This document shows, one piece after another, positions 4,939 through 5,005 of a stretch of DNA of 5,005 nucleotides. Both the position numbers and the translations under genes were made by a program. The stretch lies in contig CAAERF010000507.1 in assembly GCA_900758315.1 (NCBI GenBank), forward strand, positions 1-5,005, given 5' to 3'. Under the pieces are notes generated by a model. It was given only the letters and a program-made list of their open reading frames with translations. It was not told where the DNA came from and did no database searches. Position 1 is the stretch's first letter; every line of letters starts with the position of its first letter. Source of the stretch: an uncultured Oscillospiraceae bacterium (lineage in GTDB: Bacteria > Bacillota > Clostridia > Oscillospirales > Oscillospiraceae).

Positions 4939-4996
4939 CAGGGAACCCCTAACGTGGGTTCCCTACGGCCAAATTTCATTTGGCCTACCCTCCTGC
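4939..4996 (-). repeat. Right copy of the 58-bp inverted repeat
   Basis: It is the reverse complement of 3949-4006 with five differences. Read on the minus strand it gives GGCCAAAT-GAA-ATTTGGCC where the left copy gives GACCAAAC-GAA-GTTTGGTC, so both stem changes are compensated and the GAA loop is kept. The AGGGAACCC/GGGTTCCCT hairpin follows unchanged except for one loop base. The minus-strand upstream part, which in the left copy carries four more hairpins, lies beyond the window end. Confidence 0.9.
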
Positions 4997-5005
4997 GTTT
5001 TCAGC

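Overview
The window looks like a chromosomal stretch from a moderately G+C-rich Clostridia member, most plausibly the Oscillospiraceae-type gut Firmicutes. This is an inference. It rests on the protein types (a YpsC/RlmL-like THUMP methyltransferase, a short NfeD protein paired with a QmcA-like SPFH protein, two XRE regulators), on G-rich and AGGAG-type ribosome binding sites, on TTG start use, and on intergenic regions full of hairpin repeats. No rRNA or tRNA gene, CRISPR array or transposase was seen.

Layout from left to right. Positions 1-127 hold a small hairpin repeat and a terminator. Positions 128-862 (minus) encode an XRE regulator fused to a four-helix membrane domain. Positions 863-1105 are noncoding, with a long-arm inverted repeat upstream of that regulator and a cluster of dispersed hairpin modules. 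Positions 1106-2227 (minus) encode a THUMP-domain RNA methyltransferase with a good sigma-A-type promoter at 2297-2325. Reading outward on the plus strand, 2411-2869 and 2892-3800 form a two-gene nfeD-SPFH operon. Its 3' region, 3807-4040, is a dense run of about eight consecutive hairpins ending in a strong bidirectional terminator. Positions 4052-4288 (minus) encode a 78-aa XRE repressor-like protein. It is divergent from 4412-4756 (plus), a 114-aa four-helix membrane protein of unknown function. The shared intergenic region carries two matching 19-21 bp operator-like palindromes, one covering the -35 box of the membrane-protein promoter. Positions 4757-5005 hold a terminator and more hairpin modules.

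The most interesting signals are noncoding. A 58-bp element at 3949-4006 recurs in inverted orientation at 4939-4996. Of its five differences, four form two compensatory base-pair changes in one hairpin and the fifth lies in a loop. A second hairpin type (AGA loop) also covaries between 1082-1100 and 3886-3905. A perfect 30-bp repeat is shared in inverted orientation by 1052-1081 and 4836-4865. Together these suggest a family of modular, structure-conserved dispersed elements. Two such inward-facing elements bracket the XRE/membrane-protein pair, whose regulator gene is clearly poorer in G+C than its neighbours, so this roughly 1-kb block could be an acquired cassette.
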